Shown here: positions 27,106-35,974 of the stretch, piece after piece | Numbering within the stretch: the first letter of the stretch is position 1 | Layout of the letters: each line of letters opens with the position of its first letter | From: Jeotgalibacillus sp. ET6 | GTDB taxonomy: Bacteria > Bacillota > Bacilli > Bacillales > Jeotgalibacillaceae | Direction of reading: 5' to 3' | DNA length: 64,000 bases | NCBI RefSeq assembly: GCF_029667115.1 | Contig: NZ_JARUIU010000003.1 | Location: 421,906 to 485,905, forward strand | Position numbers and translations under genes: made by a program | Notes under the pieces: model-generated | What the model saw: only the letters and a program-made list of their open reading frames with translations | Database searches by the model: none | Told to the model about the DNA's origin: nothing

Positions 27106-27885
27106 ATGAAAAAGTATTGGATGGCAGCACTATTGGGATCTATGATGGTTTTGGGCGCCTGCAGCTCAGAGGATGCACAGGAAGAAACGGACAACACAGC
27201 TGAGGCAGAAGAAGCTCCTGAAACAGAGACGGCTGAAGAAAACGAAGAAGCTGCAGAAGGCAGTGAAACAGAGGAAGCGGAAGAAGCAGAAGAGTCATCT
27301 GACGAAGCGGCTGACGAAGCAGTAGAAACAGAAGAAACATCATCAGAGGACTCCTCAAGCAGTGCAGTGGTTGAAGTAGATACAGATGGTGCTCTTGAGG
27401 AAGAATACACAGAAGAAAACGAAGAACAAAAAGTAACATTCGTTTACCAGGATACCGAAGTGGGTCATACCGGTGAAGTTGGACCCATTGAGTTTTCAAT
27501 AGATGCCGTTGAACTTGTTTCGATTGAAATTAAAGATGAAATGATGGCTGCACAATGGGAGCGTGAGGTTGGCGATGAAATTCATGCGTTTGCCATTGCA
27601 ATGGGCTTTGAAAACACCGTAGATCAGGATTTGGATTTCTTTGTTCCAGGAATAAAAGCCATCACCAACACGAAGGAACAGCTTCAAACGGATTACTCCA
27701 TGAGTGAACACCCTGATACACAATTCCTGGGTCAGGTGGCCCACGACGGAGTTCTTGTCTATGTACTTGAAAAATCGACCGTTCAGGAACTGGAAACCAT
27801 CGAACTTCGTATTCCTACTGCGTCTGATGCAGACTATGTAGAATATGGTGAAGAACAAAGAGTAAAGCTTCTTATTAATCAGTAA
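27106..27885 (+). CDS. Lipoprotein with long acidic linker
   Basis: A 259-residue predicted lipoprotein. The signal peptide ends in a lipobox with Cys19 (VLGAC). A strongly acidic, low-complexity linker follows (residues 20-108, mostly Glu, Ala, Ser and Thr). A folded C-terminal domain of about 150 residues comes last, with GPIEFSIDAVELVSIEIKDE and a late DTQFLGQVAHDG. The domain resembles DUF5068-like extracellular domains, but the assignment is tentative. A TAGGAGG site and a strong terminator bracket a single gene. Confidence 0.75.
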   Translation: MKKYWMAALLGSMMVLGACSSEDAQEETDNTAEAEEAPETETAEENEEAAEGSETEEAEEAEESSDEAADEAVETEETSSEDSSSSAVVEVDTDGALEEEYTEENEEQKVTFVYQDTEVGHTGEVGPIEFSIDAVELVSIEIKDEMMAAQWEREVGDEIHAFAIAMGFENTVDQDLDFFVPGIKAITNTKEQLQTDYSMSEHPDTQFLGQVAHDGVLVYVLEKSTVQELETIELRIPTASDADYVEYGEEQRVKLLINQ

Positions 27886-27893
27886 AGGTAAAT

Positions 27894-27943
27894 AAACCTG
27901 CAGACGAAACCCTAAGAGATGGTTTCAAGCTGCAGGTTTTTCT
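27894..27943 (+). terminator. Intrinsic terminator
   Basis: Stem AAACCTGCAG (27894-27903) with CTGCAGGTTT (27930-27939), an inner GAAACC/GGTTTC stem, and a T-run. It ends the lipoprotein gene. Confidence 0.88.
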
Positions 27944-28068
27944 ATAGCTAATAAAAATTGTCCAATCCACTCTTAACCGTTACCCTCTTACCTGCCCCCA
28001 CCCAATCTTCCAATGACAACTTCTTTTGTCAGCCCTTTCCAAACATTTTTTCCCACTACTAAAAAATA

Positions 28069-28100
28069 TTTACTAAAACCGATACGTAGAACTGTATACT
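28069..28100 (+). promoter_or_regulatory. Candidate MerR-type promoter with long spacer
   Basis: TTTACT (28069-28074) and TATACT (28095-28100) are separated by 20 bases. Over-long spacers are the hallmark of promoters activated by MerR proteins, and the next gene encodes one. Autoregulation is inferred. Confidence 0.45.
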
Positions 28101-28112
28101 TTTTTCAAAACT

Positions 28113-28553
28113 ATGGTATCTTTAATCTATCGCATCTTGGAGGTGTTGTCCCTTGGGGAGGAATTACTTCGCATAGGTCAGGTTGCTAAACTTAGCGGCC
28201 TTTCCACCCGTACGATTGATTACTACACTCGATACGGCTTTTTATCATCAGTGCGTTCGGAATCAAACTACCGGATGTACGAAAAAAATGTACTTCAAAC
28301 GCTTGAAAGAATAAAGCTTTTAAAAAGCCAGCGAATGTCCCTGGATGAAATTTCAGAGCATCTCCAGCAAGGCTGCTCTCAAGAACAGGAGCCTCTTTTT
28401 CTTGAAGTACAGGAAGAAATCGATCGCCTGCAGCAAAAAGTTACTCAATTAGAAGAATCATTGAAGGACGCTCCTTCATCTGAGAAACGAATGATTTATA
28501 CTACATTATCCAATAAACTTACAGTCATTACCCAGCTTTTAACCTTATTATAA
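28113..28553 (+). CDS. MerR-family regulator
   Basis: A protein of up to 146 residues with an N-terminal MerR winged helix (RIGQVAKLSGLSTRTIDYYTRYGF) quoted here in part as VAKLSGLSTRTIDYYTRYGF, followed by SNYRMYE and a C-terminal coiled coil (EEIDRLQQKVTQLEES). It has one Cys in QGCSQEQEP, so a copper-type Cys pair is absent. Up to 19 residues at the N-terminus precede the domain, and the true start may be an internal TTG or GTG. The CorC paralog begins 37 bases downstream, and the pair is probably co-transcribed. A MerR next to CorC genes recalls yhdQ/yhdP of Bacillus subtilis. Confidence 0.85.
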   Translation: MVSLIYRILEVLSLGEELLRIGQVAKLSGLSTRTIDYYTRYGFLSSVRSESNYRMYEKNVLQTLERIKLLKSQRMSLDEISEHLQQGCSQEQEPLFLEVQEEIDRLQQKVTQLEESLKDAPSSEKRMIYTTLSNKLTVITQLLTLL

Positions 28554-28558
28554 ATTTC

Positions 28559-28593
28559 CGGAGGTGAATCCCTCATTCAGAGGGAACTCATTG
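28559..28593 (+). promoter_or_regulatory. RBS-hairpin-TTG translation leader, copy 1
   Basis: The Shine-Dalgarno CGGAGG is followed by TGAA, then a hairpin TCCCTC-ATTCA-GAGGGA, then ACTCA and the start TTG at 28591. With the hairpin looped out, spacing is normal. The 3' arm GAGGGA is itself a Shine-Dalgarno-like sequence five bases from the TTG. The second paralog at 30039 has the same layout. Confidence 0.7.
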
Positions 28594-29901
28594 GACAGTA
28601 TATTACTATTAAACTTAGTACTCGTAGCCGTGCTAATCGCCGCTACTGCTTTTTTCGTCGGTTCAGAATTCGCTGTGGTAAAGGTTCGGATGTCACGAAT
28701 TGACCAGTTAATTTCAGAAGGTAATAAACGTGCTATTACAGCGAAAAAATTAATTACAGATTTAGACTACTACCTTTCTGCCTGCCAGCTTGGTATAACT
28801 GTCACTGCTTTAGGACTTGGCTGGCTGGGTGAACCGACAGTGGAGAAGATTTTACACCCGGTGTTTGAGAACTTTAATATTCCAAGTTCTGCAGCAGCCA
28901 TTATCTCATTTGCACTGGCATTTTCAATTGTGACCTTTTTGCATGTCGTGATTGGGGAACTGGCTCCTAAAACACTTGCTATTCAGTTTGCCGAAAAAAT
29001 GACGTTGCTTCTTGCTTCACCGTTGTATTGGTTTGGTAAAATCATGTACCCGTTTATTTGGACCTTGAACGGTTCTGCAAGAGTGCTTCTCCGCACCTTT
29101 GGTGTTCAGCCTGCCGGGCATGAACAGGCTCATTCGGAGGAAGAATTGAAGATCATTATGGCTCAGAGCTTTGAAAGCGGTGAAATTAACGAAACAGAAT
29201 TATCTTATATGGAAAACATCTTCACCTTTGATGAACGGGTAGCAAAGGATATTATGGTGCCCCGCACGCAAATGGTTACTCTTACGTTAAATATGACGCA
29301 TAAAGAATTGCTTGGCGTTATAAATGAACACCATTTCACTCGTTACCCTGTAACAGAGGATGGGGATAAGGACCACATCAAAGGATTTATAAATGTAAAG
29401 GAAATGCTGACTAATTATGCAGCCCGCAGAGAGCAATCGATTGAAGACAGTCTTCACGAGCTGGTCCTGATCAATGAAATTACTCCCTTACAGGATGCTT
29501 TATTAAAAATGCAGACTGAACGGGTGCATGTTGCACTTGTTATCGATGAATACGGGGGAACTGCCGGCCTTCTGACAATGGAAGATATTCTTGAAGAAAT
29601 TGTCGGAGAAATTCAAGATGAATTTGATACGGATGAACTCCCGGAAATTCAAAAGGTGGATGCATCAACTTATTATATTAACGGACGTGTTCTTCTTCAG
29701 GACCTCGAAGAACAGTTTGCTCTAAACTTTGTGGACAGTGAAGATGTAGATACGATCGGCGGATGGTTTCAACACCAGCATAATGAACCTGAAGAAAAGG
29801 ATTCAATTGATGGTGAGAAAGCCCGATGGACTGTAATAGAAATGGACAATCACCAAATTCTCCAGCTAAAGCTTGAACTTCTTAACCATCCATCTGTGTA
29901 A
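28591..29901 (+). CDS. CorC/HlyC-family transporter (CNNM, CBS pair), paralog 1
   Basis: A 436-residue membrane protein. An N-terminal CNNM/DUF21 domain with four helices (about 1-190; [33 protein letters not shown]) is followed by a Bateman CBS pair (about 210-335) and a C-terminal CorC_HlyC domain. Relatives include MpfA (YhdP), a magnesium exporter of Bacillus. The start is taken as TTG at 28591, aligning with the paralog's LDPI start; a GTG at 28564 has no spacing from GGAG. Lies 37 bases after the MerR gene. Roughly three quarters identical in sequence to the next gene by eye. Confidence 0.93.
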   Translation: MDSILLLNLVLVAVLIAATAFFVGSEFAVVKVRMSRIDQLISEGNKRAITAKKLITDLDYYLSACQLGITVTALGLGWLGEPTVEKILHPVFENFNIPSSAAAIISFALAFSIVTFLHVVIGELAPKTLAIQFAEKMTLLLASPLYWFGKIMYPFIWTLNGSARVLLRTFGVQPAGHEQAHSEEELKIIMAQSFESGEINETELSYMENIFTFDERVAKDIMVPRTQMVTLTLNMTHKELLGVINEHHFTRYPVTEDGDKDHIKGFINVKEMLTNYAARREQSIEDSLHELVLINEITPLQDALLKMQTERVHVALVIDEYGGTAGLLTMEDILEEIVGEIQDEFDTDELPEIQKVDASTYYINGRVLLQDLEEQFALNFVDSEDVDTIGGWFQHQHNEPEEKDSIDGEKARWTVIEMDNHQILQLKLELLNHPSV

Positions 29902-30005
29902 GAATGATTGAAAGCTTAGTTGATTCATACGGTGAACTTAAGAACAGGTCCTGTAATCAATAGTACTTGCACTATTCAGCATTTTAAATGAAAAGTAATC
30001 TAACC

Positions 30006-30041
30006 CGGAGGTGAATCCCTCTTTATTGAGGGAGAATATTG
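30006..30041 (+). promoter_or_regulatory. RBS-hairpin-TTG translation leader, copy 2
   Basis: CGGAGGTGAA is followed by a hairpin TCCCTC-TTTATT-GAGGGA, then GAATA and TTG at 30039. The stem is identical to copy 1 while the loop and the flanks differ. As in copy 1, the TCCCTC arm could pair either with the downstream GAGGGA or, more weakly, with the upstream GGAGG. Confidence 0.7.
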
Positions 30042-31364
30042 GATCCCATAATCGTCTTGAATTTGTCTTTACTCGTTTTATTAATTGCGCTGACCGCTTT
30101 TTTTGTCGGTTCAGAGTTTGCTGTTGTAAAGGTAAGGTCTTCACGGCTTGACCAGTTAATCACAGAAGGCAATAAGACAGCCGTTATTGCAAAAAAGCTC
30201 TCCAGTGACCTGGATTATTATCTATCTGCCTGTCAGCTTGGCATTACCGTAACGGCCCTTGGTCTCGGCTGGCTTGGAAAACCGACAGTTGAACGTCTGC
30301 TGTATCCGGTATTTGATAATTTCGATGTTCCGGCTACAGTTGCTGCTACAGCTTCCTTTATTATTGCTTTTTCTTTTGTCACATTTTTGCATGTGGTCGT
30401 AGGAGAGCTTGCTCCAAAGACCCTTGCGATTCAATACGCAGAAAAAATGACACTTTTGCTTGCCCGTCCCCTCTACTGGTTTGGTCAAATTATGAAACCC
30501 CTGATCTGGACGTTAAACGGCTCTGCCCGCTTATTGCTACGTGCTTTTGGCGTACAGCCGGCAGGTCATGAACAGGCTCACTCAGAAGAAGAGTTGAAGA
30601 TTATTGTAACGGAAAGCTATAAAGGCGGCGAAATCAATCAGACGGAGCTTTCCTACCTGAACAATATTTTTGCATTTGACGACCGGGCTGTAAAAGACAT
30701 CATGGTACCAAGAACCCAGATGATCGCCATTGACCAGTATCTTAACCAGGATGAAATTCTGCCGATCTTTGACGAGCATCAATATACCCGTTATCCTGTC
30801 ACAGAAAATGGAGACAAAGACCAAGTGATTGGCTTTATCAATGTGAAAGAAATGCTCACCAATTTCGCAAATGGGGTAGCCAGCAGTGTTGCAGACATCA
30901 CACATGATTTGCTGTTTGTTCATGAAACCGCGACAATAAAAGAAGTGCTGCTGCAAATGCAGTCCCAGCGCCTTCATATTGCATTAGTGATTGATGAGTA
31001 CGGCGGTACAGCCGGCCTTGTGACCATGGAAGATATCCTTGAAGAAATTGTTGGTGAAATCAGAGATGAATTTGACGGGGATGAACTCTTAGACATTCAG
31101 CAGATTGACGAGTCGACCTATCATATTAACGGACGCGTGCTGCTTGAAGAACTTGAAGAGCAGTTCGGTATCGAGTTTGACGATAGTGAGGATATCGATA
31201 CGATTGGCGGATGGATTCAGCGCCATAATGAGGAAAATGCATCAGACTATTCGATTCAAAAAGGAATCTATCGCCTGTCAGTAGCAGAAATGGAGAACTA
31301 CCAGACACTGCTTGTTTCACTGGAAATCTTAAAAACAACTGAGCAGGAAACCGATCCTGAATAA
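30039..31364 (+). CDS. CorC/HlyC-family transporter (CNNM, CBS pair), paralog 2
   Basis: A 441-residue protein with the same CNNM, CBS pair and CorC_HlyC order as its neighbour. It has [36 protein letters not shown], and [20 protein letters not shown] in the CBS region. A tandem duplication followed by divergence is the simplest origin. It has a TTG start behind a hairpin leader. No terminator separates it from paralog 1, so both may be on one transcript, and a convergent terminator lies at 31370. Likely to move divalent cations such as Mg, by family. Confidence 0.93.
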   Translation: MDPIIVLNLSLLVLLIALTAFFVGSEFAVVKVRSSRLDQLITEGNKTAVIAKKLSSDLDYYLSACQLGITVTALGLGWLGKPTVERLLYPVFDNFDVPATVAATASFIIAFSFVTFLHVVVGELAPKTLAIQYAEKMTLLLARPLYWFGQIMKPLIWTLNGSARLLLRAFGVQPAGHEQAHSEEELKIIVTESYKGGEINQTELSYLNNIFAFDDRAVKDIMVPRTQMIAIDQYLNQDEILPIFDEHQYTRYPVTENGDKDQVIGFINVKEMLTNFANGVASSVADITHDLLFVHETATIKEVLLQMQSQRLHIALVIDEYGGTAGLVTMEDILEEIVGEIRDEFDGDELLDIQQIDESTYHINGRVLLEELEEQFGIEFDDSEDIDTIGGWIQRHNEENASDYSIQKGIYRLSVAEMENYQTLLVSLEILKTTEQETDPE

Positions 31365-31369
31365 AAAGT

Positions 31370-31402
31370 AGGAGGCTGGGACAAGGTGTCTCAGCCTCTT
31401 TT
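31370..31402. terminator. Bidirectional terminator, GAGGCTGGGACA family
   Basis: Stem GAGGCTGGGACA (31372-31383) with TGTCTCAGCCTC (31387-31398), flanked by A- and T-runs, between the convergent CorC and yunB genes. The same motif recurs at 33958, 44060 and 56657 and at the heads of repeat copies. Confidence 0.85.
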
Positions 31403-32104
31403 CTATTCTCCATCTTCCCCGCTGGCGATCGCTGGTACGTCGCCATAATATTCCGGTACGTCCCCCTTTAGAAATAAATCCCCGAGCTTAATGAGATTTT
31501 TCACTTCCATCGTTTTGCTCATGGAGGGAATGATGACCTTCATTTCTACATCCACTTCAAGGAATATTTCTAAATACGTATTATTTATTCCACTTTCCTC
31601 CAACGTTGTTTCAATCGTAGTCGTTACATTGCCAATGGTTTCAAACTGTATTGGAATTCTTGGGCCAAGTGTCGATAAAAGTAAATTATCGGTGGTCATC
31701 CCAAGCGGCATATAATAAATAATGTCATCCTCAAGTTTTACATTTGCCGCCTCCGCCTCTTTTGCTTTATAGCCATTGTTTAAAAACTCCTGAACCCTTG
31801 ATGATGCTTCATTATCCAGCTTGTTATACACAATCGGGTTGAAGCTGTAGGCCGTTCCTTCACTTGTTTCCTGAAAAATAATCAGTTCTTTAATGTCGAG
31901 CGTGGAGGTCATTTCCTCTGAAACCGCTTCGTTAATCGCTTGAATGGCAATATCATGCGTCTTGGTTTCGGCAATATTCATAATGCTCGGCTCGATTCGC
32001 TTATCGATCAGCCAGACACTAAAAAAAGAGGAGAGTAAAAATAAAACGAATGAAATCATGAAGCTTGCGCGCAGGGACATCGTATTTTTCTTTCGAAACT
32101 TCAT
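31403..32104 (-). CDS. yunB: Sporulation protein YunB
   Basis: A 233-residue protein with one N-terminal membrane helix (about residues 14-33) and an extracytoplasmic domain with IEPSIMNIAETKTHDIAIQA and a conserved GPRIPIQFETIGNV. This matches YunB, needed for full sporulation in Bacillus subtilis and made in the mother cell. Its presence supports an endospore-forming host. A single gene. Confidence 0.93.
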   Translation of the reverse strand: MKFRKKNTMSLRASFMISFVLFLLSSFFSVWLIDKRIEPSIMNIAETKTHDIAIQAINEAVSEEMTSTLDIKELIIFQETSEGTAYSFNPIVYNKLDNEASSRVQEFLNNGYKAKEAEAANVKLEDDIIYYMPLGMTTDNLLLSTLGPRIPIQFETIGNVTTTIETTLEESGINNTYLEIFLEVDVEMKVIIPSMSKTMEVKNLIKLGDLFLKGDVPEYYGDVPAIASGEDGE

Positions 32105-32224
32105 CTTCCGTCACATCAGCTTTCCCGTTTTCCCTTACTATATGCCTCGAAAACGCAACAGGTGCCTAGCCCCCGAGGCCCCATCCACTCTACTCTCTCC
32201 TTCACATCAAGCGGAGCCTGAGAG

Positions 32225-33079
32225 CTATTCCCTCTCAAATACGGCTTTATCCACCCTTTCAAGGCTGACAGGATGAATAGTAATGGAACCGTCAATTAGG
32301 TTATTGTCGCCAAATTCCGCCTCAGGACTTAGCACTATAGTCAAAGACGGGTTTTGTTCATAGCCTTTAAGAGTCACGGCAAAAATCCCATGCTGCTCTG
32401 CATCCACAGCCCGGTAATAAAATAGTTCACCATCGCGGGCATAAACAAATTGACTGCCTTCAGCCTGAAGGGTATGTTCGGGCTGGTTGCGATCCACCCA
32501 TTCCCCCATCAGACCCACGACAGCATTCTGATAGCTGACATAAGAAGACGGTCTGAAATTGACCACTTCCTGCTGAAGAGAATTCTTATCTGGTGATGCC
32601 TGGTACGTAATAACCGCTGTATCCCCGAAGTGCCATTCTATTTTATAGGTATCTTTCTTAAGTGTCTTATAGTCTGAGCTTCCAGTCAGTACATCCGTCT
32701 GTTTCCCAAAAACCCATGCCACTCTCTTCAAGCTGATGGTTTCCTGCTTTCTTGAGCTGTATTCCTTTAGAATCATCTCATGACGTCCGCCCTCTGATCG
32801 GTCAACCACAAGATGAACATCCCCTTTGTATACTAAAAAGACCGTTGTACTGACGACCACGATGACCGCTGTCATTCGCACCGTCCATCTTATAAATGAA
32901 TTTTGTATATAAATGAGAAGAATCATGACAATGATTGTGTAATTAACCAGATAAACTATCCAGTCATAAAGAAGGATGTAGCCGCGCGGTTCTGCAATTC
33001 CAATGATCAATGCCTGAAATAAAAACAGTAGAAAGCTGCTGACCAGCAGCACCCATTTTATCTTTCGATTTCGAATCAT
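32225..33079 (-). CDS. Membrane protein of unknown function
   Basis: A 284-residue protein with three predicted membrane helices (about 8-28, 36-57 and 66-86) and a soluble C-terminal domain of about 190 residues. No family is recognised. It contains a long beta-rich stretch ending in NNLIDGSITIHPVSLERV. The start overlaps the stop of the preceding gene by four bases (ATGA), so the two are translationally coupled. Confidence 0.7.
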   Translation of the reverse strand: MIRNRKIKWVLLVSSFLLFLFQALIIGIAEPRGYILLYDWIVYLVNYTIIVMILLIYIQNSFIRWTVRMTAVIVVVSTTVFLVYKGDVHLVVDRSEGGRHEMILKEYSSRKQETISLKRVAWVFGKQTDVLTGSSDYKTLKKDTYKIEWHFGDTAVITYQASPDKNSLQQEVVNFRPSSYVSYQNAVVGLMGEWVDRNQPEHTLQAEGSQFVYARDGELFYYRAVDAEQHGIFAVTLKGYEQNPSLTIVLSPEAEFGDNNLIDGSITIHPVSLERVDKAVFERE

Positions 33080-33780
33080 TCAGACACCCCACTCAGCTCA
33101 AAATGCTTTAGAATTTCTGTATAAAGCTCATCTCTATTCTCGACTGGGTCCCACGTTACACCGTTATTTACACTTCTAAACGCTAAAAAAGTCTCATTGT
33201 CTTCCGGCACAGCGGCAAGATACCCTGTTCCGTCCTCTAAAAAATCAATAAAAAGTTCATCATACCCTTTGTCCAATGCGCCAGTGGCCGTTCTCGGGAC
33301 ACTGCCTACGCTCCAAACTTCTCCACTGTCCCGAGTCGTAATCAACGATAGGTTTTCGACCCCCCGGCCGCCATAGACAACGGTTATTCTCTCATCCCTT
33401 TGATAGACACTCTGAGCGGAGACCCCGTCCAGGTAATCGCTGATTTTTGCATAGCCCGCCGTTTCGTCGTCCGGTACTCTAACCCATGTATCTCCATTAG
33501 TCATCGTAACAAATAGAGAATTTTCATAAACAATATAATGATTTTCCGTTTCCACCGGCAGCTTCTGTTCCTCTGTTGACGGTGCGATATGAGAGATCAT
33601 CCTGGAGGGTTCCTGTCTCTGCAGATCCTCCTCTAATATGGCTTCTTTCCGGTATGGTTCCTGTGGAATATAGGAAGCTTCTTTGCTTTGCAGATACTTC
33701 ATACTTACTTCAAAGGAGGAGTAAGCTAAGCCGATCATTAATAGAACAATTCCTGTAACGGCTAGTCGATTTTTTGTCAT
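33076..33780 (-). CDS. Membrane-anchored protein with Asp-box-like repeats
   Basis: A 234-residue protein with an N-terminal membrane anchor (about residues 8-25) and an extracytoplasmic domain. Two segments, TTRDSGEVWSVG and SVNNGVTWDPV, fit the S-x-D/N-x-G-x-x-W pattern of Asp-box (BNR) motifs found in beta-propellers such as sialidases. The domain is short for a full propeller. The substrate, if any, is unknown. It is coupled to the downstream membrane protein. Confidence 0.68.
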   Translation of the reverse strand: MTKNRLAVTGIVLLMIGLAYSSFEVSMKYLQSKEASYIPQEPYRKEAILEEDLQRQEPSRMISHIAPSTEEQKLPVETENHYIVYENSLFVTMTNGDTWVRVPDDETAGYAKISDYLDGVSAQSVYQRDERITVVYGGRGVENLSLITTRDSGEVWSVGSVPRTATGALDKGYDELFIDFLEDGTGYLAAVPEDNETFLAFRSVNNGVTWDPVENRDELYTEILKHFELSGVSE

Positions 33781-33957
33781 CTACTCAGCTCCTGATAAAA
33801 AATACGTGTTCAATTCCATTCTAGTCATTCAAGAGCAGGAGATCAAATCCCTCTTTTTCTTCCATTTCTTATAGGAATCCTGCCAGAGAGTTTTTTACAC
33901 AAGAGTACTAGCTCTGAGTATGTCTTCGATAATGAGATTTTAAGAATTAGAAACAAA

Positions 33958-33988
33958 AGAAGGCTGGACAATGGTGTCTCAGCCTTCT
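33958..33988 (-). terminator. Terminator, GAGGCTGGGACA family
   Basis: Stem AGAAGGCTG...CAGCCTTCT, read on the minus strand with a following T-run. It terminates the MFS gene that ends at 34066. Confidence 0.8.
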
Positions 33989-34065
33989 AAAACCTATTAG
34001 AGTTACCTTCACCTCCTATTTTCGATAAGCACCGCCGCCTATGCAGGCACCAGCCCTTTTCACCA

Positions 34066-35265
34066 CTATTCTGTTTCCAGACGCCGGAGCCACGCTGTCA
34101 ACGCCACAGCTCCCGCTACCATTACAGCACCGATCCACGGGGTGTGGATTAAGCCGATGCCATCCACTGCAAATCCACCAATAAAAGATCCGATGGCAAT
34201 TCCAACGTTAAATGCCGCAATATTTAAAGCAGACGCCACATTTACCGCTGAAGGCACATATTTCTCAGCCAGATTTACCACTAGAATTTGCAATCCGGGC
34301 ACGTTCATGAAAGCAAACAATCCCATAAGAAAAATGGCAATAAGGCCAGCTATTTTAAAGGGGGCAGCAAATGTCAGAAGCACAAGAACAATCATTTGCA
34401 GGACAAACATCCAAAACAAAGCCTTTAGCGGGTTTTTATTCGTTGCTTTACCCCCTATGATATTACCGATTGCAACAGCAGCCCCATATGCAAGTAAAAT
34501 AATGCTGACCCATTTAGAACTGAAGCCTGTTACATTTTCAAGAAGCGGGATGAGATACGTAAAGGCGACAAACGTTCCTCCATACCCCAGGGCCGTAATG
34601 GAAAATGCCAAAAGGAGACGGCCGTTTGTTAAAATTTTCAGTTGTTCACTAAATGAAGAAGGAGCTGCTTCTTTTAAATTTTTCGGGACCAGAATGGCAC
34701 TCGCTGCCATGCCGATAAGTCCCAGAATAGCCACACCAAAAAATGTTGCTCTCCATCCAAACGCCTGTCCGATAAACGTACCAAGCGGCACCCCTGTTAC
34801 AGTAGCTACTGTAAGCCCTGTAAACATGAAGGCAATCGCACTTGAACGTTTGTGAGAGGGAACCAAATCAGCTGCGATTGTCGCTCCGATTGAAAAGAAA
34901 ATACCATGTGAGAAAGCTGTAATAAATCTGGCAATGAGTAAAAGGAAAAAGCTTGCCGATAGGGCTGCCACCAGATTTCCGATGATGAAGACTACCATCA
35001 GAGACATAAGCAGTGTTTTTCGGCTTACTTTACTGGTTAATGCCGTTAATACAGGTGCTCCTACTGCCACTCCCATTGCGTAACCGGAGATTAGAAGACC
35101 TGCAAGTGTAATCGAAATACCCAGATCATCCGAAATCGTCGATAATAATCCGACAGGTACAAATTCAGTTGTCCCGATAGCAAAAGCACTGATGGCCAAT
35201 GCCATAAGAGCGGGAAAACCTCCTTTTATCTTTGATTGATCCATTGTATGTGCATGAGAATTCAT
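34066..35265 (-). CDS. MFS efflux transporter (YdhP/AraJ-like)
   Basis: A 399-residue 12-helix exporter of the drug:proton antiporter type. The opening FAIGTTEFVPVGLLSTISDDL and RFITAFSHGIFFSIGATIAA are typical of the sugar-efflux/AraJ-YdhP branch. The substrate is unknown. A GGAGG site lies ahead of the ATG. It is divergent from an HxlR regulator gene with two ACTTTAAAGT palindromes in between, so its expression is probably induced by an electrophile or similar signal. Confidence 0.9.
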   Translation of the reverse strand: MNSHAHTMDQSKIKGGFPALMALAISAFAIGTTEFVPVGLLSTISDDLGISITLAGLLISGYAMGVAVGAPVLTALTSKVSRKTLLMSLMVVFIIGNLVAALSASFFLLLIARFITAFSHGIFFSIGATIAADLVPSHKRSSAIAFMFTGLTVATVTGVPLGTFIGQAFGWRATFFGVAILGLIGMAASAILVPKNLKEAAPSSFSEQLKILTNGRLLLAFSITALGYGGTFVAFTYLIPLLENVTGFSSKWVSIILLAYGAAVAIGNIIGGKATNKNPLKALFWMFVLQMIVLVLLTFAAPFKIAGLIAIFLMGLFAFMNVPGLQILVVNLAEKYVPSAVNVASALNIAAFNVGIAIGSFIGGFAVDGIGLIHTPWIGAVMVAGAVALTAWLRRLETE

Positions 35266-35376
35266 AAAAGAATTCCTCCCTTATATAAAAATTTTCATTT
35301 AAATAAACCCGGCGGCGCCTGCCGTGCTGTCTTTCTGAATTTGATTATGAGGGGGATGAAACAAAATAGGAAGTAC

Positions 35377-35407
35377 GTACTTTAAAGTGCTATAGGTACT
35401 TTAAAGT
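35377..35407. promoter_or_regulatory. Candidate HxlR operators (two ACTTTAAAGT palindromes)
   Basis: The perfect palindrome ACTTTAAAGT occurs twice, in GTACTTTAAAGT (35377-35388) and again at 35396-35407, 19 bases apart start to start. They lie in the 343-base gap between the divergent MFS and HxlR genes. Dual sites of this sort fit a dimeric winged-helix regulator. The rest of the gap holds promoters and shows no gene. Confidence 0.6.
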
Positions 35408-35608
35408 TCCTGTTTATTCGGGTTACAGCCTATCTTTTAAGGGTTTTTACCTCAAAATCCTTCATTCACTTAATGATTGGTAATATTTGATAGGATATAA
35501 AAAGCATGTATATTCTATAAAGTTCTTTAGAATTTTAAGAATTGATGGTATGATCATCTGGATGATGGAATCTTGTCAAATGACATTTTTAAGAGAGGAA
35601 GAAAATAG

Positions 35609-35935
35609 ATGCCTTATAATATACCGGTTGAAGCGACTTTAGAGGTAATCGGAGGAAAATGGAAGGTTGTCATTCTTTGTCATTTGGATAAAGGGGAAAA
35701 AAGGACAAGTGAATTGAAGAGACTCATGCCTGGCATCACACAAAAGATGCTGACCCAGCAGCTGCGTGAATTAGAAGCAGATGGAGTAGTCAATCGTCTG
35801 GTTTATGATCAAATCCCCCCTAAAGTAGTGTACTCATTAACGGAATACGGCTGGTCTTTAAAGCCTATTCTTGATGTGATGTGCAGCTGGGGAGAAGCAC
35901 ATATTGAACATACAGAGCAGGAAGTTGCTCAATAA
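35609..35935 (+). CDS. HxlR-family winged-helix regulator
   Basis: A 108-residue HxlR regulator with LEVIGGKWKVVILCHL, LKRLMPGITQKMLTQQLREL and PPKVVYSLTEYGWSL. The usual N-terminal sensing Cys is absent (it begins MPYNIPVEATLEVIG); a Cys in the first helix region (ILCHL) and a late Cys in MCSWG remain. It is divergent from the MFS gene and probably represses it and itself. A GAGAGG site precedes the ATG. Confidence 0.93.
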   Translation: MPYNIPVEATLEVIGGKWKVVILCHLDKGEKRTSELKRLMPGITQKMLTQQLRELEADGVVNRLVYDQIPPKVVYSLTEYGWSLKPILDVMCSWGEAHIEHTEQEVAQ

Positions 35936-35974
35936 AAAAATCCGAATCCTTTAAAAAGAGATTCGGATTTTTTA
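35934..35974. terminator. Bidirectional intrinsic terminator
   Basis: AAAATCCGAATC and GATTCGGATTTT form a strong stem with A- and T-runs on both sides, between the convergent HxlR and O-methyltransferase genes. Confidence 0.88.

Noticed and set aside
27021..27410. A long minus-strand frame opposite the acidic linker of the lipoprotein.
   Set aside because: It is a by-product of repetitive Glu/Ala/Ser codons on the other strand (Ser/Ala-rich translation) and has no ribosome binding site.
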